NCBI GenBank assembly: GCA_041658685.1
Contig: JBAZZS010000002.1
Span: forward strand, 372,001-436,000
Reading direction: 5' to 3'
DNA: 64,000 nucleotides
Source of the DNA: Candidatus Gracilibacteria bacterium
GTDB lineage: Bacteria > Patescibacteriota > Gracilibacteria > UBA1369 > UBA12473
Shown here: positions 50,103 through 58,070 of the stretch, one piece after another
How positions within the stretch are numbered: the stretch's first letter is position 1
Layout of the letters: every line of letters begins with the position of its first letter
Made by a program: the position numbers and the translations under genes
Notes under the pieces: model-generated
The model's input: the letters and a program-made list of their open reading frames with translations, nothing else
Databases searched by the model: none
Told to the model about the DNA's origin: nothing

Positions 50103-50141
50103 ACGGGGAGGGGGAGCGCATTTCGCTGCGCTCCATGCGTA
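50103..50141 (+). repeat. Family B GC-rich hairpin repeat, copy 3
   Basis: Lead CGGGGAGGGGGAG, then stem CGCAT/ATGCG around TTCGCTGCGCTCC. It sits just before and over the start codon of the RNA 2',3'-cyclic phosphodiesterase gene, where it could hide or shape the ribosome site. Confidence 0.65.
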
Positions 50142-50710
50142 GACTTTTTTTTGCCATACGCATGCCACAGGAGGCACTGCCTGTACTTGAGTTGGCTCAA
50201 GACCATCTTCCCAAACAAGGCGCGCGATTTTCGTTGACGCATGAATTTCATCTCACTTTCAAATTTTTAGGAGAAGTGGAGGCGTTAACCGAAATGCAGG
50301 TGCGGATCGCGGCGCGCAATGTGGCCAAAGCGCTTACTTTTACGCCACAGGATTTGGAATTGAGTTTTGTGAAGCCGGAAATTTTTTATAATAAAAATAA
50401 TGATCCAACCGTTGTCTCGGTGGGTGTACGGATGAGTGCGGCGCTTTATCAGTTTCATTATGAGCTGGAGGCGGCCTTGGATCCGTTTGGTTTTCGGATT
50501 GAAAAACATCGATTTAAACCGCATATTACGTTGGCGCACATTCATGAAATCGATGAGCCGGTGCGCAAGGAAGTGGTTTATATGTTGCGACAGGTTCATG
50601 TGAAATCCGCTTTATTTTCAGTCAAGGAATTTGAGCTTATTCAAAGTGATTTGGAATATGGCAAGGCGTCTCATTATGAAATTTTGGAAACGTTTCCTTT
50701 TAAGTTTTAA
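50135..50710 (+). CDS. thpR: RNA 2',3'-cyclic phosphodiesterase (2H family)
   Basis: 191 residues from the ATG at 50135 (MRRLFFAIRMPQ), which matches the normal LigT/ThpR N-terminus; an ATG 63 bp upstream would add codons from a family B repeat. Both catalytic HxTx motifs are present: FHLTFKFLGEV (about 36-46) and FKPHITLAHI (about 128-137). The family opens 2',3'-cyclic phosphates on RNA or ligates tRNA halves weakly. Its TAA overlaps the folK ATG, so the two are coupled. Confidence 0.88.
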   Translation: MRRLFFAIRMPQEALPVLELAQDHLPKQGARFSLTHEFHLTFKFLGEVEALTEMQVRIAARNVAKALTFTPQDLELSFVKPEIFYNKNNDPTVVSVGVRMSAALYQFHYELEAALDPFGFRIEKHRFKPHITLAHIHEIDEPVRKEVVYMLRQVHVKSALFSVKEFELIQSDLEYGKASHYEILETFPFKF

Positions 50711-51252
50711 TGGAGTGCGTTATGCCACATATTTTTTTGAGTTTGGGATCCAATCTTGGTGATCGCGAAAAAGCGATGAATCGTGCGCAAAGCTTGTTGG
50801 AGGGTTTTAACGTTCGGTTTTTGAAAATGTCGCCGTTGTACGAAACCGAACCGGTTTGTCCGGTGAAAGAGGATTGTGAACAGCCTTGGTTTTTGAATGC
50901 CGTGGCCGAAGTGGAAACCGATCATGCTCCGGTGCCTTTTTTATTGTTGTGTCGAGAAGTGGAATCGCGGTTGGGGCGTGACACCAAAGATTATGAAGGA
51001 GAAGATTCTTTGCTTCGCCGTTATTTTCCTCGACCGATGGACATTGATGTTTTGATGTATGACGATTTGATTAAGGAATCAAAATTATTGATTCTTCCCC
51101 ATCCGCGGTTTCATTTGCGTCGCTATGTGCTTCAACCTTTTTGTGATATCGCTCCCGATATAGTGCATCCTGTTGAGAAAAAAACCATTGCGCAACTTTT
51201 GAAAAACGTTAAAGATGATGCGTGCGTAAAGAAATTTTCCCATGGATCTTAA
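50710..51252 (+). CDS. folK: Folate biosynthesis pyrophosphokinase FolK
   Basis: 180 residues. FLSLGSNLGDREKAMNRA (about 9-26), SPLYETEPV (about 41-49) and WFLNAVAEVETD are the substrate-side motifs, and RYFPRPMDIDVLMYDD (about 97-112) with LPHPRFHLRRYVL carries the two Mg2+-binding Asp residues. It pyrophosphorylates hydroxymethyl-dihydropterin, the reaction before FolP. The frame overlaps the downstream transketolase-like gene by 11 bp. The second ATG at 50722 would be an equally good start. Confidence 0.94.
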   Translation: MECVMPHIFLSLGSNLGDREKAMNRAQSLLEGFNVRFLKMSPLYETEPVCPVKEDCEQPWFLNAVAEVETDHAPVPFLLLCREVESRLGRDTKDYEGEDSLLRRYFPRPMDIDVLMYDDLIKESKLLILPHPRFHLRRYVLQPFCDIAPDIVHPVEKKTIAQLLKNVKDDACVKKFSHGS

Positions 51253-52021
51253 ATTGCTCGCTTCTTTGACTTCGGTGTTGCGCAGAACTTTGTTGACCAT
51301 GATTGATTCAACGGGTTTTGGGTTTGTGAGCCCGAGTGTGGCGTATTTGGATGTGCTGACCGCGTTGTATTTTGGGGAAGATCATGGAAGACCTGTGTTG
51401 CAATATGATTCGACCAAGCCTCAATGGGAGGGGAGAGATGCGGTTGTGCTTTCAAGTGAAGAAGCCATGCCTGCGTGGTTTGTTTGTTTGAGACAGGCCG
51501 GGTTTCGTGTGGGAGAAAAATTGAACGAGCCGTTGACTGTGAAAATTCCGGGAGTGGATGCGCCGATCGGGTCGTCCGGGCAAGGGTTGGCGATCGGCGT
51601 GGGTATGGCTCAAGCATTTTTGTCGGATAAAAAAACGAATCGAGTTTTTTTAATTGTTGGGGATACGGATATTTATCATGGAGAATTTTGGGAGGCGGCC
51701 ATGAGAGCCGGGTATGAGCGGTTGGAACGGTTGATTGTGATTTGCGCTCATACCGGAGATGCAAAAATCCAACCGTTGGAGGCTAAGTTTGAGGCGTGTC
51801 GTTTTAAAGTGATTAAAATTATGGACGGGCATGAGGGAGCTCAACTTGTGGATGCGATTGCGCGCGCCAAGGAAACGTCGAGGCAGCCTACTGTGATTTT
51901 GGCGCCGGTGATTTTAGGAAAAGGGATCCCGTTTGCCGAAGGAAAAGACTTGTATCGTCGCGCCGCTTTTTCAAAAGAAGAGATGGCGACAGCGCTGGGG
52001 CAATCCATGAAATCTTATTAA
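51242..52021 (+). CDS. Degenerate transketolase N-terminal (TPP-binding) domain
   Basis: 259 residues aligned end to end with the thiamine diphosphate-binding half of transketolase (GSSGQGLAIGVGMAQAF, EFWEAAMRAGYERLERLI, PTVILAPVILGKGIPF). Essential positions are altered: the KGHA His becomes SSEEA (about 71-75), the metal-binding GDG becomes GDT (140-142), and the DxN Asn ligand becomes AHT (169-171). Cofactor binding is therefore doubtful. It is followed two genes later by an equally altered partner domain. The gene looks intact and has normal codon use, so it is probably a repurposed protein rather than a decayed gene. Confidence 0.8.
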   Translation: MDLKLLASLTSVLRRTLLTMIDSTGFGFVSPSVAYLDVLTALYFGEDHGRPVLQYDSTKPQWEGRDAVVLSSEEAMPAWFVCLRQAGFRVGEKLNEPLTVKIPGVDAPIGSSGQGLAIGVGMAQAFLSDKKTNRVFLIVGDTDIYHGEFWEAAMRAGYERLERLIVICAHTGDAKIQPLEAKFEACRFKVIKIMDGHEGAQLVDAIARAKETSRQPTVILAPVILGKGIPFAEGKDLYRRAAFSKEEMATALGQSMKSY

Positions 52022-52032
52022 AATTATTTTTT

Positions 52033-52578
52033 ATGAAAAAGAAATTGGCGCAAATTTTAAGTGCATTATTCGTTGCATATTATCGAATTCGTTATGTTGG
52101 GCGAGTTCATTTCGGCAAAGGCGTGATTATGAATCATCGATTTGCAATTCATGGTTGCGGGAAGCTTTTTATCGGGGATTATTGTAATCTTTGGGCGCAT
52201 GAGGAGCCCAATGTTTTTCGTTTTTATGGAGAAAATGCGCGGATTAAAATCGGAGCTAATACTCGACTGAACGGACTCACGTGCCATTGTGCTGAGTCGA
52301 TTGAAATCGGTGAAAATGGTTTGGTGGGGAGTGCGACCTTGATGGATACGGATTTTCATTCCTTTACGGACCCGAATCATATTCTTTGCGGGAATGTGAA
52401 AAATAAGCCGATTAAAATTGGAAACGGAGTATGGTTGTGCGGACAATCTGCGATTTTGAAAGGAGTGCACATTGAAGACGGAAGCGTGGTGGGTTTCCGG
52501 GCCGTGGTGGTGAAAAGTTTTTCGGGATGTGTGGTTCTTGTCGGGAATCCGGCGCAAGTTGTAAAAAGTAAACCTTAA
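52033..52578 (+). CDS. Hexapeptide-repeat acyltransferase
   Basis: 181 residues with a left-handed beta-helix: repeated isoleucine or valine steps such as IKIGANTRLNG, IEIGENGLVGSAT, KIGNGVWLCGQSAILKGVHIEDGSVV. A His/Asp-containing loop (LMDTDFHSF, about 110) marks the acetyl-CoA site seen in sugar and maltose acetyltransferases. Probably acetylates a cell-surface saccharide. It is 11 bp downstream of the degenerate transketolase gene and 9 bp upstream of a lipoprotein gene, so it is in the same transcript. Confidence 0.88.
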   Translation: MKKKLAQILSALFVAYYRIRYVGRVHFGKGVIMNHRFAIHGCGKLFIGDYCNLWAHEEPNVFRFYGENARIKIGANTRLNGLTCHCAESIEIGENGLVGSATLMDTDFHSFTDPNHILCGNVKNKPIKIGNGVWLCGQSAILKGVHIEDGSVVGFRAVVVKSFSGCVVLVGNPAQVVKSKP

Positions 52579-52587
52579 TTTATAAAT

Positions 52588-53091
52588 ATGAGAAAATTCC
52601 TTTTAAATTTTTCGATCGTTATTTCCGTTTTATTTTTAGGAAGTGGGTGTTTTTTATCCGGTGGGAATAATGTATTGGAAGCTCAAAAATTTGCGATGGA
52701 GCCGCTCATGGTCGTGAAAGCGGACGGGAGTTCGGTGGAATTATCCGTTGCGATTGCGGACAGCCATGAGGAACGAGTGAAAGGGTTGCAGGGCGTTTCC
52801 GGGCTCGGTTCTTATGAGGGGATGTGGTTTGTTTTTAGTGATGATGCGGTGCGTGAATTTTGGATGAAAGATATGCAAATTTCGTTGGATATTATTTTTG
52901 TGGATGCGGATTTTCGTGTAACGACTTTTGTTGAAAACGCGGCAGCGTGTTCTACGATGGATCCCGAACAGGTCGATTGTACGCATTATTCTTCGGTGGA
53001 ATCGGTTCGTTATGCGTTGGAGTTGAAAGCCGGAAGTGTGAAGGATTATGGGATTCAAGTGGGGGATACGATAAGATGGCCGGTTTTATAA
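52588..53091 (+). CDS. DUF192 lipoprotein
   Basis: 167 residues: signal and lipobox LGSGC (Cys21), then a DUF192 domain of about 115 residues with EERVKGLQGV, GMWFVFSDDAVREFWMKDM and LDIIFVDADFRV, the typical conserved core. The function of DUF192 proteins is unknown; some relatives are small periplasmic proteins of metal-related or stress regulons. Two Cys at CSTMDPEQVDC may form a disulfide. It lies in the run of closely spaced plus-strand genes beginning at thpR. Confidence 0.9.
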   Translation: MRKFLLNFSIVISVLFLGSGCFLSGGNNVLEAQKFAMEPLMVVKADGSSVELSVAIADSHEERVKGLQGVSGLGSYEGMWFVFSDDAVREFWMKDMQISLDIIFVDADFRVTTFVENAAACSTMDPEQVDCTHYSSVESVRYALELKAGSVKDYGIQVGDTIRWPVL

Positions 53092-53100
53092 TTAAAATTT

Positions 53101-53622
53101 ATGATTTTTTCGCGTCGACATTCCTCAGTTCAACCTCCGAGTGATGAGAAAAATAAGCCGGGCTCGCTCGAGTCTTTAGTCGAGGGGTTTTATGATGAGC
53201 TTTTTATGTTGAGCGCCAAACATCGATCTTTAGTCGCACTTACGGTGAATGAAGGAGATCGACGATTCGCCAATCGAATTCAACGCATTTTAGGGGATCG
53301 TCATGTGGCGTTGGATTTAGGAGGAAGTCATGCGATCGCCATGGCAACGGGTTATGCGTTGGCCGGGAAAATTCCACTTTTGGTCGGATCTGCGCATGCC
53401 ATTTTTGAGCGTGGTTTTCCATCGCTTCATGAATTGGTAATCCAGCCCGGTTTGAATATAAAAATGATTGGAGTCTCGGATTCAAAAGAATTTTTACCGG
53501 CTGGTTTTTTAAAAAATTTTCCAACGATTTCTTTTTTTATGCCGCACACGTACGACGAGACACGTTCCATGGTGGGTTCCATGATGAATCGACATGGCCC
53601 GGCGTGTCTTTATTGTGAATAA
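53101..53622 (+). CDS. Degenerate transketolase PYR-domain protein
   Basis: 173 residues matching the pyrimidine-binding (central) domain of transketolase: DLGGSHAIAMATGYALAGKI is placed where a functional enzyme has a GIAEQ-type motif, but the catalytic Glu is replaced (LGGSHA, about 73-78), the THQ-type loop near 120 is missing, and the third, C-terminal transketolase domain is absent. LNIKMIGVSDSKEF and FMPHTYDETRSMVGSMMN keep the fold. It probably pairs with the N-terminal domain protein at 51.2 kb. Function unknown, catalysis unlikely. Confidence 0.75.
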   Translation: MIFSRRHSSVQPPSDEKNKPGSLESLVEGFYDELFMLSAKHRSLVALTVNEGDRRFANRIQRILGDRHVALDLGGSHAIAMATGYALAGKIPLLVGSAHAIFERGFPSLHELVIQPGLNIKMIGVSDSKEFLPAGFLKNFPTISFFMPHTYDETRSMVGSMMNRHGPACLYCE

Positions 53623-53699
53623 ATTTTTTCGATTAAAGTTTGTTCTTATTTGGGGATTGGTATTATAGTTAGATAAAATCGTCCTTTAAGCTCTTCCCC

Positions 53700-54647
53700 A
53701 TGACTCATCATCGTCCTCTTAAGTTGTTTTCCGGAACGTCGCATCCCGAACTTGCTCAAGAGATTGCAACTTGTTTGGGTATTGAAGTTTCCGAAAGCGT
53801 ATCCAAGCATTTTGCGAGTGGAGAAATTTATTTTAAGCCCATGGATACGGTGCGCGAGTGTGATGTTTTTATCGTGCAAACGGCAACGTCCAATGTGAAC
53901 GAAGATATGATGGAACTTTTTGTGATGCTCGATGCTATGAAGCGTTCGTTTGCCTCGCGCATTCATGTGGTCATGCCGCATTATGCGTATTCTCGCCAGG
54001 ATCGCGTGGCGTCTCCGCGTGAACCGATCACGGCTCGTTTGATGGCGGATTTGATTTCAACCGCCGGAGCCACGCATCTTATTACTTTGTCGTTGCATTC
54101 GGGTCAAACGCAGGGATTTTTCAGTTTCCCGGTGGATAATGTTCATACTCATCGTTTGTTCATCGATTATTTTAAAAAGAAAAAATTTAAGGATTTGGTT
54201 GTGGTGTCCACCGATGCCGGCGGGGCCAAAGCGGCCAAACGTTTAGCGGATCCGTTTGGAGTGGAAATCGCGGTGATCAATAAAATGCGCCCTTCTCACA
54301 ATGTGGCGGCTGCGTTGTCCGTCGTGGGAGATGTGAAGGGGAAAACGTGTGTGGTTTTTGATGACATGATCGATACCGGAGGATCTGTTGTGACTGCGTA
54401 TGAAGCGTTACGAAAAGAAGGCGCGAATCCGGATATTTATTTGGCGGCAACGCATGCGGTGTTTTCCGATCCGTGCGTTGAACGTCTCAAAAAAACGGGA
54501 TATAAAGAAGTGATTGTGACCAATTCCATTCCGCTTCCAAAAGAAAAAGAATTTCCGGGCTTGAAAGTTCTTTCCGTGGCTCCTTTGATTTCCGATGTGG
54601 TTCGTTGTGTGCACGAAGGCAAGTCGGTAACCGGGGTGTGGGAATAA
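53700..54647 (+). CDS. prs: Ribose-phosphate pyrophosphokinase
   Basis: 315 residues. SGTSHPELAQEIATCLG, the flexible loop YAYSRQDR (about 95-102), VVMPHYAYSRQDRVASPREP, the PRPP-binding VVVSTDAGGAKAAKRLA and VVFDDMIDTGGSVVTA (about 219-234, the phosphoribosyl signature). It makes PRPP from ribose 5-phosphate and ATP, feeding nucleotide and histidine synthesis. Placed with rpiB and rpe, it belongs to the pentose-phosphate group of this window. Complete. Confidence 0.96.
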   Translation: MTHHRPLKLFSGTSHPELAQEIATCLGIEVSESVSKHFASGEIYFKPMDTVRECDVFIVQTATSNVNEDMMELFVMLDAMKRSFASRIHVVMPHYAYSRQDRVASPREPITARLMADLISTAGATHLITLSLHSGQTQGFFSFPVDNVHTHRLFIDYFKKKKFKDLVVVSTDAGGAKAAKRLADPFGVEIAVINKMRPSHNVAAALSVVGDVKGKTCVVFDDMIDTGGSVVTAYEALRKEGANPDIYLAATHAVFSDPCVERLKKTGYKEVIVTNSIPLPKEKEFPGLKVLSVAPLISDVVRCVHEGKSVTGVWE

Positions 54648-54654
54648 GCGAAAT

Positions 54655-54957
54655 TTATTCAAAAAGATCGCTCAATTGAGGTTGAGGTGCGGGCATGTTT
54701 CCGTTGTAGAGATCGTTCATTCGTTGGTCAAATTGATCCGGATGGGAAGGCGCGGGTGATCCGCTGCCCGAGGCTCCGTACAGTGGATGATCCGGAGCAA
54801 TGCTCCCGGCCGTTGCGCCAATCCAACCTCCGGAACCCAGCGTTCCCAGATTTCCCCAAACATCTGTTTTGTCGTTGATATTAAAAAGATTCATAACGTC
54901 TTGAAGAGACGAATGATCTACTTGAGTGAAAAGATGAGAAAAAGTGCTGAAATCCAT
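54655..54957 (-). CDS. Hypothetical small protein, 100 residues
   Basis: A Gly/Ser/Pro-rich, acidic protein with no signal peptide, from ATG at 54957. The central GTLGSGGWIGATAGSI is followed by PAPSHPD and APQPQ Pro/Gln runs, probably disordered. No family recognised. It is convergent with prs and follows the PrsW-like gene in the same direction (4 bp apart), so it may be a cytoplasmic partner of that protease. Low certainty that it is functional. Confidence 0.45.
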   Translation of the reverse strand: MDFSTFSHLFTQVDHSSLQDVMNLFNINDKTDVWGNLGTLGSGGWIGATAGSIAPDHPLYGASGSGSPAPSHPDQFDQRMNDLYNGNMPAPQPQLSDLFE

Positions 54958-54961
54958 AATC

Positions 54962-56017
54962 TTAGGTTTTAAAGAAGTAATGCCATGCGGCTCGATTTAA
55001 GAATCGTAGAGCACGAAAGCAACCTTTCATAAAAGATAACGGCGGCCATGTCTTTTTTATTACAAAATTCTTTGTTTTTTCAACACCAAACAGTGCGATT
55101 TTTTTAAATTTTGGAAGGATTGCGTACGCATGGATAAAGTTTTTGGCATCGATTCCAACTCCCCCCAAAAGAAGGATGAGAAAAAGCCAGGGTGTTAAAT
55201 GTCCTCCACCCAAAAGACTGAAGATTTTTAACATTAAACCGGATTCATCCCCCGCGTTGTTGGCCATGTGTTCAAATGTAATCCAAATAAAAGCCAAGAG
55301 TGGAATTTGCCAGCGTAATGGTTTTTTATTGAATTTTTTGGAACAATAAAATCCAAGGCCGATGGCCAAAGTTATAAAAGCGGTGGCGGCTCCGTGTCCT
55401 ATGTATCCCATGGCTTCATTCCCGTTGCCGTACGAAAAACCGGTGGCATCCGGGAATAAATAAACATTGCCGAGGTGCGGGCCGAAATGTTCTCCCAAAT
55501 AGCCTTCTCGATAGTAATCTTCAGACATTCCAAAAGCGGTGCCACTCATCATTCCCAGCATCACCCAATCGGAAATATTCCATTGTTGGTCTGGATTTTT
55601 GCGATATAAAAGGTAGGCGGAGAGAAGAACGGGGAATAATTTTAAAATTTCTTCCAACGTTGGGAAAAAGAGAGAGGAAGCAAAAAAACTTCCGCCCGGA
55701 TCAAACCCAAGCGCTCGATATCCGGCGCCGATTAAAAGAGTTATTCCGGTTCCCAGAAAAAGTCCGCGTCCGTACATACCGATGCCATAGCGGGTGGAAA
55801 CCGATCTTGTGAAGAGAGTGATGAGAAGGATGAAAAGGATGAATTGAATTTGGCCAAAAGCAAGTTCTGGATTGTCATTCCAATAGTAAAAAATGAGTCC
55901 GGCAAAAATAAGGATTCCCAAGTTGCTTAAAATGGGGTAAAAATTATTTTTTTGAGCGGTTTGTCCCATGAAGTTATTGTACCAAAAGGCTTTTTTTTGG
56001 CCAGAGAGAGTCTCCAT
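54962..56017 (-). CDS. PrsW-family intramembrane protease
   Basis: 351 residues from the ATG at 56017 (METLSGQ), which avoids overlap with rpiB. About ten hydrophobic segments. The conserved set of membrane residues is present: TLEEILKLFPV (EExxK), MMSGTAFGMSEDYY (GxxxGxxED), GHGAATAFITL and TFEHMANN (His residues). PrsW-type proteases cut membrane anti-sigma factors or similar substrates; none is next to it. Its promoter probably overlaps the divergent rpiB start. Confidence 0.85.
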   Translation of the reverse strand: METLSGQKKAFWYNNFMGQTAQKNNFYPILSNLGILIFAGLIFYYWNDNPELAFGQIQFILFILLITLFTRSVSTRYGIGMYGRGLFLGTGITLLIGAGYRALGFDPGGSFFASSLFFPTLEEILKLFPVLLSAYLLYRKNPDQQWNISDWVMLGMMSGTAFGMSEDYYREGYLGEHFGPHLGNVYLFPDATGFSYGNGNEAMGYIGHGAATAFITLAIGLGFYCSKKFNKKPLRWQIPLLAFIWITFEHMANNAGDESGLMLKIFSLLGGGHLTPWLFLILLLGGVGIDAKNFIHAYAILPKFKKIALFGVEKTKNFVIKKTWPPLSFMKGCFRALRFLNRAAWHYFFKT

Positions 56018-56065
56018 GTTATACTTTTTGTATGAATTTTTGATTTTATTTTTTAATGAAATTTT

Positions 56066-56515
56066 ATGAAAATTTATTTTGGAGCGGATCATGGCGGTTA
56101 TCGATTGAAGGAGGTTTTACAAAAATATGTTCAAGAGGAATTGAAATTGGAGGTTGTGGATCTTGGGACGTTTGGCGAGGAGTCGGTGGATTATCCGGAT
56201 TATGCGAGGGAAGTGGCGGAAAAAGTGTATGAAAATGCCGGGACTTTGGGAATTTTGGTTTGCGGGACCGGAACCGGGATGTGTATTGCGGCGAATAAAC
56301 ATGTGGGAATTCGGGCCGCGTCTTGCACGAATGAGATGATGGGTCAATTTGCACGAGCGCATAACAATGCCAATATTCTTTGTTTGGGCCAACGGGTGAT
56401 TACTGAAGAAATGGGTAAGTCCATTGCCAAAATATTTTTGGCAACGCCGTTTGACGGGGAACGACATGAGGTGCGTGTGCAAAAAATTACGGCCATGGAA
56501 AGCGGGAAAAAGTAG
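56066..56515 (+). CDS. rpiB: Ribose-5-phosphate isomerase B
   Basis: 149 residues with the RpiB motifs KIYFGADHGGYRLKE (residues 2-16), VDYPDYAREVAEKV, and the catalytic region VCGTGTGMCIAANKHVGIRAASC (about 66-87, Cys as base). HNNANILCLGQRVI follows. It interconverts ribulose and ribose 5-phosphate. It is 31 bp before rpe on the same strand, a pentose-phosphate pair that complements the nearby prs. Confidence 0.96.
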   Translation: MKIYFGADHGGYRLKEVLQKYVQEELKLEVVDLGTFGEESVDYPDYAREVAEKVYENAGTLGILVCGTGTGMCIAANKHVGIRAASCTNEMMGQFARAHNNANILCLGQRVITEEMGKSIAKIFLATPFDGERHEVRVQKITAMESGKK

Positions 56516-56546
56516 AGGTGAAGACGGAAATCAATTTATAAAATTT

Positions 56547-57188
56547 ATGAAATTTCCAATGAAAATTAAAATTGCACCCTCGATTCTTTCTGCGGATTTT
56601 GGGCGGATGAATGAGGAAATCGCTTCCGTGGAGCCGTTTTCGGATTTGATTCATGTGGATGTGATGGACGGACATTTTGTCCCCAATCTTACGTTTGGTG
56701 CGCCGGTGGTAAAGTGTTTTAAACATACGCTTCCTTTGGAGTGTCATTTGATGATCACGAATCCTGAGAAATACATTAAGGATTTTGCCGAAGCCGGGGC
56801 ATGGATGATTACGGTTCATGTGGAGGTTACGGGGGATAAAACGTCCGAGGTTTTAAAACAAATTCGAGCGTTGGGGGTGAAGCCCGCGTTGTCACTCAAT
56901 CCACCTACGCCTATCGAAGCGGTGCGCCCTTATTTGGATGAAGTGGATATGGTTTTGGTGATGACGGTGAATCCCGGGTTTGGAGGGCAGGTTTTTATTG
57001 AGGATTGTTTAGCTAAGATTTCGACATTAAGACAATGGAAACCGGAGCTTGAAATCGGGGTGGATGGAGGCATCAATGCCGAGACTGCGCGATTGGCGGT
57101 TCAGGCCGGAGCCACTCTTTTGATCGCGGGATCGTATGTTTTTAAGGCAAAAAACAGAGGAGCGGCGATTGAAGATTTACGCCAATAG
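56547..57188 (+). CDS. rpe: Ribulose-phosphate 3-epimerase
   Basis: 213 residues from the ATG at 56547; a second ATG at 56559 (MKIKIAPSILSADF) is the more usual N-terminus. Catalytic and metal residues: SILSADF with a Ser, DLIHVDVMDGHFVPNLTFG (about 30-48, two Asp), CHLMIT, MTVNPGFGGQVFIE (about 136-149) and GVDGGINAETA. It converts ribulose 5-phosphate to xylulose 5-phosphate in the non-oxidative pentose phosphate path. Since xylulose-5-phosphate-using transketolase in this window is degenerate, another functional copy is expected elsewhere. Confidence 0.95.
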   Translation: MKFPMKIKIAPSILSADFGRMNEEIASVEPFSDLIHVDVMDGHFVPNLTFGAPVVKCFKHTLPLECHLMITNPEKYIKDFAEAGAWMITVHVEVTGDKTSEVLKQIRALGVKPALSLNPPTPIEAVRPYLDEVDMVLVMTVNPGFGGQVFIEDCLAKISTLRQWKPELEIGVDGGINAETARLAVQAGATLLIAGSYVFKAKNRGAAIEDLRQ

Positions 57189-57270
57189 CTTTTAAAATTT
57201 GACAATTGTTGTTGATTGAGATGGTTTATGCTATTTTTGTTTGCGGTGATATTTTTTTTAACCTCCCTTT

Positions 57271-57609
57271 ATGAAAAAAATAGGATTTATTTTGACGCTT
57301 TTGACTCTTTTTTTAGTCGCAGGTTGTGGTTCGGGAGGAACTCCCGGGATGTTGGTTGGGGTTGTTCAAGATGAAAATGGGAATTTATTAGAGGGAGTGC
57401 GAATGGTTTTTGAAAGCGAAGAAGAATATCGCGTGATTTTTTCAACGGTTGAAGGGATTTATGAAATTGAAAACTTGATTGAAGGGACTTATGCGTTAAC
57501 GTTGGATCGTGATGGTTGTTCAACTTATACCGATGAATATAAGGTGGGTTCTAAGGGAGAAACGGTGAATTTTTCGATGTCTTGTCCTTCTTTAGCGGTT
57601 GCGGATTGA
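57271..57609 (+). CDS. Lipoprotein with carboxypeptidase-regulatory-like domain
   Basis: 112 residues: a signal with lipobox VAGCGSGG (Cys19) and one beta-sandwich domain of the CarboxypepD_reg type with [16 protein letters not shown] (about 31-46), a [19 protein letters not shown] (about 66-84) hairpin and a final VNFSMSC. Such domains occur in many bacterial surface proteins as structural modules. Probably a small lipid-anchored surface protein; no partner gene is evident. Confidence 0.8.
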   Translation: MKKIGFILTLLTLFLVAGCGSGGTPGMLVGVVQDENGNLLEGVRMVFESEEEYRVIFSTVEGIYEIENLIEGTYALTLDRDGCSTYTDEYKVGSKGETVNFSMSCPSLAVAD

Positions 57610-57684
57610 TTTTAAAATTTTCTTGATATTGCTTTTTTGAGCTTCAGGCTTTACATTTTGCATGCTCAAAAAGGTTTTAAGTGT

Positions 57685-57761
57685 GTCTCCGTAGCTCAGC
57701 TGGATAGAGCGTTGGCTTGCGGAGCCAAAGGCCACAGGTTCGAACCCTGTCGGGGACACCA
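57685..57761 (+). tRNA. tRNA-Arg (GCG)
   Basis: Acceptor GTCTCCG/CGGGGAC, D arm GCTC/GAGC, anticodon stem TTGGC/GCCAA with loop TTGCGGA, T arm ACAGG/CCTGT with loop TTCGAAC, discriminator A and encoded CCA. The anticodon GCG reads CGC and CGU. Most bacteria use an ACG tRNA edited to ICG for these codons, so a G34 version is unusual. Confidence 0.93.
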
Positions 57762-57917
57762 TTTCCGGAGCTTCGCAACGCGGGGCAGAGGAAGTTTGAG
57801 TAATGGCTGAATATTAATTTGTTGCTGAAAATTCACCACGCGACTGAAAATGGGGCATTTTTAAAATAATTAACGCAATACGATGGATGTGTTAATCCGT
57901 TTAACATGAAGGTTTTC

Positions 57918-57985
57918 TGGCAGGGGCGGCAGGAATCGCCCGCCCAAGGCGGGTTGGAGACCTCTGTGATATCATTTCATCACGC
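57918..57985 (-). pseudogene. Decayed tRNA-Trp copy 1
   Basis: Matches the intact tRNA-Trp at 57997 in the CCA end, acceptor 3' strand, part of the T arm, anticodon loop CTCCAA and D arm, but the middle is replaced by GCCCGCCCAAGGCGGG, a hairpin that removes the 3' anticodon stem and T loop. The 5' acceptor strand is also altered. It lies 12 bp downstream of the intact gene. Confidence 0.75.
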
Positions 57986-57996
57986 TTATTAATAAT

Positions 57997-58070
57997 TGGC
58001 AGGGGCGGCAGGAATCGAACCCGCGACAAAGGTTTTGGAGACCTCTGTGATACCATTTCACCACGCCCCT
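57997..58070 (-). tRNA. tRNA-Trp (CCA)
   Basis: On the minus strand: acceptor AGGGGCG/CGCCCCT, D arm GTGA/TCAC, anticodon stem GAGGT/ACCTT with loop CTCCAAA (anticodon CCA), T arm GCGGG/CCTGC with loop TTCGATT, discriminator G and encoded CCA. Its 5' end overlaps by 2 bp the stop codon of the upstream GIY-YIG gene. Confidence 0.93.
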
